A stretch of DNA of 6,573 nt, from the NCBI GenBank assembly GCA_964496975.1, contig CAZCBN010000154.1, positions 1-6,573 of the forward strand, read 5' to 3'. Shown here in pieces: positions 1 to 6,325 of this stretch (the stretch's first letter is position 1; each line of letters starts with the position of its first letter). The notes beneath the pieces were generated by a model, which was given only the letters and a program-made list of their open reading frames with translations, did not search any database and had not been told where the DNA came from. This stretch comes from CAZCBN01 sp964496975 (GTDB lineage Bacteria; Planctomycetota; Phycisphaerae; Phycisphaerales; UBA1924). Position numbers and translations under genes: made by a program.

Positions 1-2
1 AA

Positions 3-1793
3 GACCCGCTGGCCGCGCAGGCCGCCGAGCGCCTCGCCGCCCGCGCCGCCGCCGCGCGCACCGCCGACCCCGCGGCCGCCCGCGCCCTCGCTGATCGCGC
101 CGCGGCCCTCGCCGCCGCCCACCCCGCGAGCGCCCCGCTCGCCCGGGCCCACGCGCTCGCCCTCGCCGTCACCGATCGGGGCGACGAGGCCCTCGTCGCG
201 GCCGAGGCCTTCGCCGCCCGCACCGGCTCCGCGCTCCTCGCCCCCGTCGCCGAGCAGATCCTGCGCGACACGCTGAAGCGCCCCGACGACGCCGCCGCGC
301 GGCGCCTCGCCCGCCTCGACCACCCCCGCCGCTCCCTGGCCGAGAGTGTCGAACTCGCCGGCGTCCTCGTCACGCAAGACCCCGCCGACGCCGCCGCCGT
401 CACCCGCGCCGCGAGCGTCCTGACGCAGGCCGCCCCACCTGACGTGCAGCTCGGCGCCGACCAGGCCACCGCCGCCGGCTCGATCGCCGCCCGCGTCGCC
501 GCCCTCGCCCTCGCCGCCTCGACCCGCCCCCAGGCCACGGACGGCGACGCCCCCGCTCTCCCCACCGAGCCGTGGGCCACGCCGACGCTCGACGTGCTGC
601 GCTGGGCCGCCCTGCGCCGCGTCCCCATGAGCCCCGCGCTCTTTGACCTCACCATCCGCCTCGCCGACGCCGCCGCCGAGCCGCTCGACAGTCTCTTCGC
701 CCTCGCCGACCGCGCCGTCGCCCAGCACCCGCAGCTCGCCCGCCCCTTCCTCCAGCGCGTGGGCGGGCTCGCCCGCGCCCGCAGCGACGGCTCCTGGCGC
801 GCCGCCGCCGCGCACGCCGCCGCCAACGCCTTCACCGCCGACAACGCCTCGCTCAACGAGCCCTGGCTCATCGAGTGGTTCCGCCTCATCGCGCTCGAAG
901 GCAGCGTGGAGGACGCCCGCGCCCTCCTCCTCGCCCTCGCAAACGCCGACGCCGGCGAGCAGGCCCTGAACCTCATCAGCGGCGGCGAAGACCCGACCCC
1001 AGACGCCAGCGCCGCCCTCGCCGACCTCGCCTACCTCATGAGCAACGTCGCCCAGGGCAGCGGCCAGCAAGACCGCAGCAACCGCTTCCTCGAGCTCACC
1101 CTCCAGCTCGACCCCGAGCACGTCTGGGCCAACAACGACCTCGGCTACCGCATGCTCCTCGACCGCGAGAGCCCCGACCTCGCCGAGCCCCTCATCCTCC
1201 GCGCCTTCGCCCAACGCCCCGACCGCGCCAGCATCATCGACACCATCGGCTGGCTCCGCTATCACCAGCGCCGCCTCCTCGACGACGACCGCGGCGAGGG
1301 CGCCATCACCCTCCTCAAGCGCGCCGTCGAGGCCCTCGGCGCCGACGACGACGGCACCGTCGCCGACCACCTCGCCGACGCCTACTACCTCGCCGACCGA
1401 AAGACCGACGCCCTCCGCACCTGGCGCGCCGCCGAGCAACGCGCCCGCGCCGAGCTTGAGTCCATCCGCCGCGCCGGCGGCGCCACCTCGTCCCGGGCCG
1501 CCGAACTCACCGCCTTCCTTGAGGCCGTCCGCGGCAAGCTCTCCGCCGCCCTCGGCGGCAAAGACCCCGCCATCGCCGAGCCCATCGCCCCCCCGCCCCG
1601 GCCGCGAACTGACGCCACGCCTCTTCCGAGCGACGACGCCGGAGGCCACGCCTCCGCGGCGGCCCCCTCGTCGCCCCCCGCGAGCCCGTCCCACGCGCCC
1701 GCCGCGTGCGCATCACCGCAACCCAGCGCACACCCCGCGACGCTCCCCCACTCTTTTTCGGTTGACGCCGCACCCACCGTGTGCGACGCTTGA
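3..1793 (+). CDS. TPR-type repeat protein, 5'-partial (start lies before the window)
   Basis: The frame is open from the left edge of the window to the TGA at 1791-1793, giving 596 visible residues. The first in-frame start-type codon is a GTG at 444, but the coding pattern (nearly all codons ending in C or G) runs unchanged upstream of it, so the gene begins outside the window. Residues 1-340 are alanine- and leucine-rich with helical character and resemble degenerate TPR or other helical repeats. Residues about 370-490 are the most recognisable part: WANNDLGYRML, IIDTIGWLRYHQRR and HLADAYYLADRKTDALRTW match the consecutive TPR pattern seen in many bacterial scaffold proteins. Such repeats bind protein partners; the partner here is unknown. 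Residues about 530-596 are a Pro/Ala/Ser-rich tail with much weaker third-position bias, and may not be real coding sequence (see findings). Gene 2 follows 85 bp downstream on the same strand and could be co-transcribed. The TPR call is fairly sure; the function is not known. Confidence 0.85.
   Translation, partial: DPLAAQAAERLAARAAAARTADPAAARALADRAAALAAAHPASAPLARAHALALAVTDRGDEALVAAEAFAARTGSALLAPVAEQILRDTLKRPDDAAARRLARLDHPRRSLAESVELAGVLVTQDPADAAAVTRAASVLTQAAPPDVQLGADQATAAGSIAARVAALALAASTRPQATDGDAPALPTEPWATPTLDVLRWAALRRVPMSPALFDLTIRLADAAAEPLDSLFALADRAVAQHPQLARPFLQRVGGLARARSDGSWRAAAAHAAANAFTADNASLNEPWLIEWFRLIALEGSVEDARALLLALANADAGEQALNLISGGEDPTPDASAALADLAYLMSNVAQGSGQQDRSNRFLELTLQLDPEHVWANNDLGYRMLLDRESPDLAEPLILRAFAQRPDRASIIDTIGWLRYHQRRLLDDDRGEGAITLLKRAVEALGADDDGTVADHLADAYYLADRKTDALRTWRAAEQRARAELESIRRAGGATSSRAAELTAFLEAVRGKLSAALGGKDPAIAEPIAPPPRPRTDATPLPSDDAGGHASAAAPSSPPASPSHAPAACASPQPSAHPATLPHSFSVDAAPTVCDA
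1640..1656 (+). other. perfect 7-bp hairpin inside the doubtful tail of gene 1
   Basis: CGGAGGC at 1640-1646 pairs with GCCTCCG at 1650-1656 around a CAC loop. It lies 28 nt after an out-of-frame TGA (1610-1612) that would end gene 1 if the C7 run at 1588-1594 were one base longer. No T-tract follows directly, so it is at best a transcript-end or attenuating structure. In such GC-rich DNA it could also arise by chance. Confidence 0.35.
1762..1790 (+). promoter_or_regulatory. possible sigma70-type promoter for the thioredoxin gene
   Basis: TTGACG at 1762-1767 matches the -35 consensus at five of six positions. It follows a short AT-rich patch (CTTTTTCGG), which is unusual for this region. The best-spaced -10 candidate, GACGCT at 1785-1790 after 17 nt, is weak and shares only the second A and final T with TATAAT. 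The site overlaps the annotated end of gene 1, about 90 bp before the start of gene 2. The -35 is good, the -10 poor. Confidence 0.3.
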
Positions 1794-1866
1794 TCGGCAC
1801 GCCGCGGCCCGGGCACACCCGCCCGACCGCGCCGCCCGACGCCGATCACCCGATCGGCCGAAACAC

Positions 1867-1871
1867 AGGAG
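1867..1871 (+). promoter_or_regulatory. ribosome binding site of the DUF2092/thioredoxin gene
   Basis: AGGAG lies 7 nt before the ATG at 1879. This decides the start: the same frame is open back to 1456, but that upstream part overlaps gene 1 and is Pro/Arg-rich shadow sequence. The internal ATGs at 1909 and 1921 have no comparable site. Confidence 0.8.
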
Positions 1872-1878
1872 CCGCAGG

Positions 1879-4101
1879 ATGCACCCGAACGCAGACGCCC
1901 CGTTCCGCATGACCGCCCACATGCCCGCCCACACGCCCGCCCGCACGCCCGCCCGAACCCTCACCTGGGCCGCCCTTGCCGCCGCGAGCGCCGCGCTCGC
2001 CGCGTTCGCCTCCGCCGCCCAGACCGACCCGTCCACGCCAAACGACCCACCGGCCGACCCGCGGCCCGAGCACGCCGCGCCAGAGCCTGCCGAGGCCGTC
2101 GAGGCCGATGTTCCCGACGCCGACGCCGCCGAAGCCGAAGCCGTCGAAGACGCCGAGACCTCCGACCCCTCGCTGCCGCCCGACAACCCCGAGGCCCGCG
2201 CCGCGCTCGACGCGCTCCTCGCCCGCTACGCCTCGCTCACCACCTATCAGGACCGCTGCCGCGTCGAGATGCAGGCCGCCATGGGCCGTGCGGAGACCAA
2301 CACCAACGCCACCATGTCCTTCCACGTCCCGATCGCGTTTGAGCGGCCCGGGCGGCTCGCCGTCTCGTCGTTCACCGGGTCCATCGTCGTCAACGGCCCC
2401 GACCTGCTGGAGATCGACGGCACCGGCGGCCGCTACCTCCGCGCCGCCGCCCCTAAAAAGCTGTGGCCCTGCGAGTTTGAACTGCAGAACTACGCGCTCT
2501 CGTCCTCGGTCCACCCGCTCCTGCACCTCCTCGCCGACCACGCCGACGGAAGCCACGGCATGATCGGCGAGCCCCTGCGGGCCCTTGCCCTGCGCGAGGA
2601 ACCCGCCGCCGCCAACCGCCCCGCCCACCGCGTGCTGGAGATCCTCAGCGAGCCCGGCGAAAGAGACTCGCTCACGCAGATCGCCGGCGGCGGCATGATG
2701 TCGAACGCCCCGCGCCAGCGCGTCGACCTGCACCTGGACCCAACGACCGGCCTCATCGCCTCCGCCGTGGTGCACACCGAGGACCAGATCGCCGCGACCC
2801 GCGAAACGCTCTCGGAGAACGCGGGCATCTCCATCGATTTCACGTCCCTCGCGGTCGCGATCGAGTTCCTCGATATCCGCGTCGACCAGCCGATCGACCC
2901 CGCCGTCTTCAGCCCCGACCTTTCCGCCATGCGCGAGGTCACCACGTTCTACGAGGGCGGCGACGACACCGACTCGGAGGACATCCCCGGCGCGGCCTTC
3001 ATCCACCAGCCCGTCCCCGCGTTCGCCGCGAAGGACCTGAACGGCGCGGACGTCTCCACCGAGTCGCTCAAGGGCAGCGTGGTCCTGCTCGATTTCTGGG
3101 CCACCTGGTGCGGCCCGTGCGTCGCCGCCATGCCCAGCGTGCAGGAGCTCGCCAGCGAGTACGCCGACAAGGGCCTTGTTGTCATCGGCATCAACCAGGA
3201 CCTGCCGGGGCAGGAGCAGGCCGTGCGCGACTTCCTGACGGAGAAGGCCGTCACCTTCACGCAGGTGCTCGACCCCGAGGACGCGATCGCCGAGAAGTTC
3301 GACGTCTCCGCCATCCCCACCTCCGTGCTGATCGATCGCGACGGCGTGGTGCAGGCGTACCACATCGGCTTCGCGGGCAAGGAGGCCTACAAGAAGGAGA
3401 TCGAGGCCCTGCTCGCCGGCGAGGCGCTCGCCATGCCGACCCCTGAGGTGAAGCCGACCAAGCCCGAGGGCGGTTGGCTCGCCGAGGTTTCGCCCGAGCG
3501 TCTGGCCACGGCGCCCGGCGAGTCGCCGGTGTCGGCGTGGATCTCGGCCAACGCCCGGCTCGACGGCCGCGACGTGCGCGTGATGCCGCACGACGCGGGG
3601 GGCCTGGCGTACCTCGACCCGCGCGGCGGCACGATCCAGCGCATCCCCTTCGATGATGACGCGAGCGTCGAAGAGCTATGCCCCGTGCGCACGCTGGGCG
3701 AGGGGGGCGAGGAGACGTCGTTCTTTGTGGCGACTACGGCCGAGGACGCCCAGGCCTCGAACATCCGCCTCGTGAACGCGCGCGGGCGGACGAAGTGGGA
3801 GCACCGCCTTGAGCTGCCCGCGGGCGCCGATGTCTACACCGAGGTGAAGCTCGCCGCCGGCGATTTGACCGGCGACGGCCTGCCCGAGTTCGCCGCGCTC
3901 GTAGGCGTGACCGACGGCGATTCGTACGAGACCGACACCCACGTGGTGGTGCTCGACAGCGTGGGCCAGCCGATCACGTCGGCCAAGGTTGAGCTGGACG
4001 GCAGCGTCGGCGGCGTGGTCATCGAGCCGGGGCAGCCGGGGGGTCGGGGAACGCTGTTCTGCTTCGGCTCCAGCCGGATGGTCAGCGTGCGGCTGGACTG
4101 A
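1879..4101 (+). CDS. secreted DUF2092-like / TlpA-type thioredoxin fusion protein
   Basis: 740 residues. The N-terminus is an export signal: a basic n-region rich in HTPAR repeats (to about residue 27), a hydrophobic stretch at 28-45, and a likely cleavage after ASA near residue 46. An acidic Pro/Ala/Glu/Asp linker follows to about 105. Residues about 106-350 resemble DUF2092, a periplasmic domain related to the LolA-like lipoprotein-carrier fold, including the typical ALLARYASLTTYQD opening. Residues about 375-515 form a TlpA/ResA-like thioredoxin domain: VLLDFWATWCGPC with active-site Cys411 and Cys414, and the cis-proline at Pro480 in SAIPTSVLIDRDG. All key redox residues are present, so thiol-disulfide exchange in the periplasm is expected; the substrate is unknown. 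Residues 540-740 are a beta-rich tail with one FG-GAP/VCBS-like calcium-loop motif, GDLTGDGLPE at 661-670. It follows gene 1 by 85 bp and converges on gene 3. The thioredoxin call is secure; the DUF2092 assignment is from pattern memory. Confidence 0.92.
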   Translation: MHPNADAPFRMTAHMPAHTPARTPARTLTWAALAAASAALAAFASAAQTDPSTPNDPPADPRPEHAAPEPAEAVEADVPDADAAEAEAVEDAETSDPSLPPDNPEARAALDALLARYASLTTYQDRCRVEMQAAMGRAETNTNATMSFHVPIAFERPGRLAVSSFTGSIVVNGPDLLEIDGTGGRYLRAAAPKKLWPCEFELQNYALSSSVHPLLHLLADHADGSHGMIGEPLRALALREEPAAANRPAHRVLEILSEPGERDSLTQIAGGGMMSNAPRQRVDLHLDPTTGLIASAVVHTEDQIAATRETLSENAGISIDFTSLAVAIEFLDIRVDQPIDPAVFSPDLSAMREVTTFYEGGDDTDSEDIPGAAFIHQPVPAFAAKDLNGADVSTESLKGSVVLLDFWATWCGPCVAAMPSVQELASEYADKGLVVIGINQDLPGQEQAVRDFLTEKAVTFTQVLDPEDAIAEKFDVSAIPTSVLIDRDGVVQAYHIGFAGKEAYKKEIEALLAGEALAMPTPEVKPTKPEGGWLAEVSPERLATAPGESPVSAWISANARLDGRDVRVMPHDAGGLAYLDPRGGTIQRIPFDDDASVEELCPVRTLGEGGEETSFFVATTAEDAQASNIRLVNARGRTKWEHRLELPAGADVYTEVKLAAGDLTGDGLPEFAALVGVTDGDSYETDTHVVVLDSVGQPITSAKVELDGSVGGVVIEPGQPGGRGTLFCFGSSRMVSVRLD
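1915..1962 (+). repeat. 12-bp imperfect tandem repeat in the signal-peptide coding region
   Basis: Four successive 12-nt units begin at 1915, 1927, 1939 and 1951 with GCCCAC, GCCCAC, GCCCGC and GCCCGA; the first three end in GCCC ACATGCCC-like sequence, and the fourth is degenerate. They encode the AHMP-AHTP-ARTP-ARTL run before the hydrophobic core. Because the unit is a multiple of three, gain or loss of copies would keep the frame and only change the n-region length. Confidence 0.7.
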
Positions 4102-4127
4102 ACCGGGGCCCGAGACAACCAGACCGC

Positions 4128-5351
4128 CTACTCGCGGAGGGCCGCGCGGCGGAGCGTGGCGCGTTGCGAGAGACGCTGCACCGTGCGCTCGCCGGAGGCG
4201 GGGTCGGACGTCAGCGCGTCCAGGCCCGGGGTGCTCCATGTGCTCTCCAGGCGCACCTCCTGCCGGTCGATGCGGCCCTTTTCGTGATCAAAGCGCAGGT
4301 CGCCCTCGATGCTGGACGATTCCATCTTCAGAAGGCTCGCGAGGCTCAGCGCCGGGCGGCCGGTGCTGCCCTCGGCGGCGGCCTGCTCCAGCCGGCCGGA
4401 AACGGTGATGGTTAACGTGCCGCCCGCGCGCGCCCGCGCCGGGCGCGACAGCGTGGCCTGCATGGTGGAGCGGAGGTCGCCGACGAGCGGCACGGCGTGG
4501 TTGATCGCAACGGGCCATGTCTCGCCGGGGCGGACGGTTCGGCCCGGGATGAGCCGCAGGCCGCCCTCGATCTGGTCGGCGAGGCGGCGGTCGTTGACGC
4601 CGCCCATGTCGGCGCGGATGAGGGGCCCGAGCTCCGTGCCGGCGAAGGGGTCGAACATCTGCTGCACGACCTCGGCGGCCCCCTCGGCCCAGAGCACCTC
4701 GCCGGCGTCGTTGACGGCGAAGCGAACCGTCTTGCCGACCATGGCGGCGAAGGGCGCGGAACGGGCGTCGGGCGGCGTGCCGGCTCGGGAGTCGTAGACG
4801 GTGCGGTCGCCGGCCATGTCGAGCTCGACGGCGACGGCGTCGAACCGGCGTTCGACGACGGCGATGTCGGGTGAGGGCTCGCGGCGGCGCGCGGGCTCGT
4901 CGGCGTGACGCTCGAGCATCTCGGCGGCCTCGTCGGCGGGCAGGCGGCGCTCGGTGTACTCGATGCGGCGCTTCCAGAGCATGAGGGTTTCGCCGGTGTC
5001 TTCGGCGGGTGGCGTGGCGCGGCCAGGTTGCCGCTGCCGCGTGGGCGGCGACGCGGGGGCGGCGGGCTCGACGCGCTGCTCCATGTGCTCGTCGATGATG
5101 TAGGCCTCGGGCTGCTCGGACCAGATCCACTTCAGCGGGACGCCGCCGCGAGCGGGGCGCGGCGCGTCGGCGTGCGCGACGGGGCCGAATGCCGCGGCCA
5201 TGATCGCACCGGCCGGCGCGATCACCGCGGGCGCGACGAGCGTGTGGGTTGTTGCGAGGACGGCCACGAGCGACGCGAGGGCGGGCGGTCGGAGGGTGTG
5301 CCGCGCCGCGTCGTGAGGCGTGCGGTGCGGGGCTTTGTGCGGGGCGGGCAT
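4128..5351 (-). CDS. secreted DUF6263-like protein of unknown function
   Basis: 407 residues. A long Pro/His/Arg-rich n-region precedes a hydrophobic stretch at about 23-57, with a probable signal-peptidase cleavage after VAHA at residue 61. The mature protein opens with PLKWIWSEQPEAYIIDEHMEQRVE (72-95), followed by a Pro/Arg-rich linker (96-118). Residues about 120-400 show the spaced pattern I associate with DUF6263, a planctomycete-enriched secreted family: MVGKTVRFAVNDAGEVLWAEG (204-224), PGRTVRPGETWPV (269-281), then a beta-strand pattern and EGDLRFDHEKGRIDRQEV (349-366). No catalytic motif, lipobox or membrane anchor after the signal is visible. The start is chosen for its GGAG 7 nt upstream and the export signal directly after it. 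The gene converges on gene 2 with 26 bp between stops and has codon use like genes 1 and 2. The family name is from memory of the pattern; secretion is the firmer claim. Confidence 0.88.
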   Translation of the reverse strand: MPAPHKAPHRTPHDAARHTLRPPALASLVAVLATTHTLVAPAVIAPAGAIMAAAFGPVAHADAPRPARGGVPLKWIWSEQPEAYIIDEHMEQRVEPAAPASPPTRQRQPGRATPPAEDTGETLMLWKRRIEYTERRLPADEAAEMLERHADEPARRREPSPDIAVVERRFDAVAVELDMAGDRTVYDSRAGTPPDARSAPFAAMVGKTVRFAVNDAGEVLWAEGAAEVVQQMFDPFAGTELGPLIRADMGGVNDRRLADQIEGGLRLIPGRTVRPGETWPVAINHAVPLVGDLRSTMQATLSRPARARAGGTLTITVSGRLEQAAAEGSTGRPALSLASLLKMESSSIEGDLRFDHEKGRIDRQEVRLESTWSTPGLDALTSDPASGERTVQRLSQRATLRRAALRE

Positions 5352-5358
5352 GGTGACG

Positions 5359-5362
5359 CTCC
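5359..5362 (-). promoter_or_regulatory. ribosome binding site of the DUF6263-like gene
   Basis: On the minus strand GGAG lies 7 nt before the ATG at 5351-5349. The frame of gene 3 needs no longer start, because a signal peptide follows this ATG. Confidence 0.65.
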
Positions 5363-5800
5363 GATGGTGTGGGGTGGTGAGGGGTTCGTTGCGGCGCTCG
5401 GCGGCGGAAACTGCTTCAGGCGGGAGACGAACGGCGGAACGTGCGCGCGGGCGCGGTGAAGGGGCGCTCCGGGGGCTCGCGATTGGTGGGCTTTCGCGGG
5501 ACCGGGACGATCATCGGCCGGGGTGCGATGCGGTCTGGACGCACCGGTGGTGCGGCGACGGGTGTACCCCGGTGGCCGCGGCGGCGTTGCGGCGATGGCA
5601 CGTGGATCGGACGGATGCGGGCGAAAAAGGACCGCTGCGACGCGGCGGGCGAGGTCAGCGGGGTGCGGGGCATGTGCGATCGGCGTGGGTTCGTCGTTCG
5701 TTTTTTGGAAGGGCCCACTCGATGCGTCGTGGTGCCGGGCACGCGGTTTGGGAGGCGTGATTGGCCGGGGATGGGCACGGATGCGGGGGGATGTACGGGC
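5363..5800. other. intergenic stretch with no convincing gene
   Basis: Several long open frames exist on both strands here, but they are what high GC produces: Pro/Arg/Gly-rich translations with no domain pattern, no Shine-Dalgarno site and no strong third-position bias. The part near 5363-5470 must hold the 5' leader and promoter of gene 3 on the minus strand, but I could not identify a convincing -35/-10 pair. A T6 run at 5701-5706 and a small inverted repeat GCACC/GGTGC at 5541-5553 are the only distinct local features. Confidence 0.6.
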
Positions 5801-5804
5801 CGCC

Positions 5805-5832
5805 TTGACGGGCGAGCGGACGGCGGTAGGCT
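5805..5832 (+). promoter_or_regulatory. probable sigma70-type promoter driving the leader and tRNA-Asn
   Basis: TTGACG (5805-5810) and TAGGCT (5827-5832) are separated by 16 nt. The -35 matches five of six consensus positions, and the -10 keeps the three most conserved positions (T1, A2, T6). Transcription would begin near 5839, about 130 nt before the tRNA. It is the best promoter in the window and points at the tRNA. Confidence 0.6.
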
Positions 5833-5838
5833 TGTGCA

Positions 5839-5960
5839 GCCGATCGGGCTTCATGGCCGGTCGGCATGGATTGTGCGGCGGGTACAAGCGCGTCCCGCTG
5901 GGCAGCGAGAGCTGCACGGACGAAAGCAGCCGAGCCGGCGGAAGCCGGGGCGGCCGAGAC
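5839..5960 (+). ncRNA. candidate structured leader or small RNA upstream of tRNA-Asn
   Basis: Four consecutive hairpins can be drawn by hand. A: 5839-5847 with 5857-5865 (9 bp, one T-G pair). B: 5876-5882 with 5894-5900 (7 bp, one G-T pair). C: GCAGC 5902-5906 with GCTGC 5911-5915 around a GAGA loop. D: CCGGC 5935-5939 with GCCGG 5944-5948 around a GGAA loop. C and D carry GNRA-type tetraloops, which are common in real structured RNAs. The block starts at the predicted start site of the promoter at 5805-5832 and ends just before the tRNA. I do not recognise it as SRP RNA, RNase P RNA, tmRNA or a known riboswitch. It may be only a tRNA precursor leader, and GC-rich sequence forms hairpins easily. 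Confidence 0.3.
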
Positions 5961-5969
5961 GATGTTGAA

Positions 5970-6041
5970 TCCCCGATAGCTCAATGGCAGAGCGAGCGGC
6001 TGTTAACCGCTAGGTTGCTGGTTCGACCCCAGCTCGGGGAG
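5970..6041 (+). tRNA. tRNA-Asn (anticodon GUU)
   Basis: Full cloverleaf. The acceptor stem TCCCCGA (5970-5976) pairs perfectly with TCGGGGA (6034-6040), and G6041 is the discriminator. The D-stem is GCTC (5979-5982) with GAGC (5990-5993), and its loop contains GG. The anticodon stem AGCGG/CCGCT holds the loop CTGTTAA, with GTT at 6002-6004. The T-stem GCTGG/CCAGC closes the loop TTCGACC. The variable loop is AGGTT. The U1-A72 pair and GUU anticodon fit bacterial tRNA-Asn. CCA is not encoded, so the 3' end must be added after transcription. Confidence 0.97.
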
Positions 6042-6049
6042 CTTCCTTC

Positions 6050-6080
6050 CGACCCCGCCTCACGGCGGGGTCGTTTGGTT
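6050..6080 (+). terminator. intrinsic terminator of the tRNA-Asn transcript
   Basis: A perfect 10-bp stem, CGACCCCGCC (6050-6059) with GGCGGGGTCG (6064-6073), closes a TCAC loop and is followed by TTTGGTT. It lies 9 nt after the tRNA. The U-tract is interrupted by two Gs but the stem is very strong. Confidence 0.8.
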
Positions 6081-6099
6081 AACGGGCGGCCCGTTTTGG
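6081..6099 (+). terminator. possible second, back-up terminator hairpin
   Basis: AACGGG (6081-6086) and CCCGTT (6090-6095) can pair around a three-base loop, and the T-run ends TTTT within 6094-6097. It directly follows the main terminator. The stem is short, so this is tentative. Confidence 0.3.
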
Positions 6100-6113
6100 C
6101 CTTCGCAGCGGGT

Positions 6114-6150
6114 TCGCCAGAAAGCCCGCAGAATCCGGGCGGTTTGGCGA
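6114..6150. terminator. possible bidirectional terminator hairpin
   Basis: The 15-nt arms 6114-6128 and 6136-6150 pair at 13 of 15 positions (one G-T) around a 7-nt loop. The core is GCCCG with CGGGC. The arms carry AGAAA before the core and GGTTT after it, so each strand shows a GC stem followed by a T-rich patch (GGTTT on plus, TTTCT on minus). It sits between the tRNA and the convergent small minus-strand gene, where a shared terminator would be expected. Confidence 0.45.
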
Positions 6151-6325
6151 TTCGGGCACCCTTGCCGCTGCGCTCTCGGTTCGAGACCTTTTCAGAGCCA
6201 ACCGGTCAGGACACCGGGTGTCTCGTCATGGGTGCGTCCAAATCCTCTCGAACTCTCGAAGTCTCGGTTTGACGGGCGGAGGGGTTAACAGGGGCGGCAC
6301 CGCGTGGTGACGGATGAAGGCCGAT
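6151..6325. other. noncoding stretch between terminator hairpin and small minus-strand gene
   Basis: No convincing gene is visible. Small inverted repeats include TCTCG/CGAGA at 6174-6186 and GACAC/GTGTC at 6210-6222. It probably forms the 3' untranslated part of the small minus-strand gene that ends at 6326. Confidence 0.45.

Noticed and set aside
444..446. GTG as the start of gene 1
   Set aside because: The coding pattern continues upstream to the window edge with no in-frame stop and no Shine-Dalgarno site before the GTG.
1791..1848. 8-bp inverted repeat TGATCGGC / GCCGATCA as terminator or operator
   Set aside because: The arms are 42 nt apart with no T-tract, and GATCG-type words are common here.
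1456..1878. N-terminal extension of gene 2 back to 1456
   Set aside because: It overlaps gene 1 in another frame, translates to Pro/Arg-rich shadow sequence, and would bury the signal peptide; AGGAG before 1879 marks the start.
5222..5917. 231-codon minus-strand open frame overlapping gene 3
   Set aside because: Pro/Arg/His-rich translation without domain pattern; it overlaps the start of the better-supported gene 3.
5900..5960. SRP RNA, c-di-GMP riboswitch or other known structured RNA
   Set aside because: Words such as GAAAGCAGCC and GGAA recall SRP RNA and GACGAAAGC recalls GEMM, but the required flanking helices and conserved loops are absent.
5441..5968. 175-codon plus-strand open frame before the tRNA
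   Set aside because: Gly/Arg-rich, no ribosome binding site, covers the tRNA promoter and the hairpin block.
5523..6272. 249-codon plus-strand open frame running through the tRNA
   Set aside because: It crosses the whole tRNA and its terminator; the translation over the tRNA (PIAQWQSERL) is a familiar artefact.
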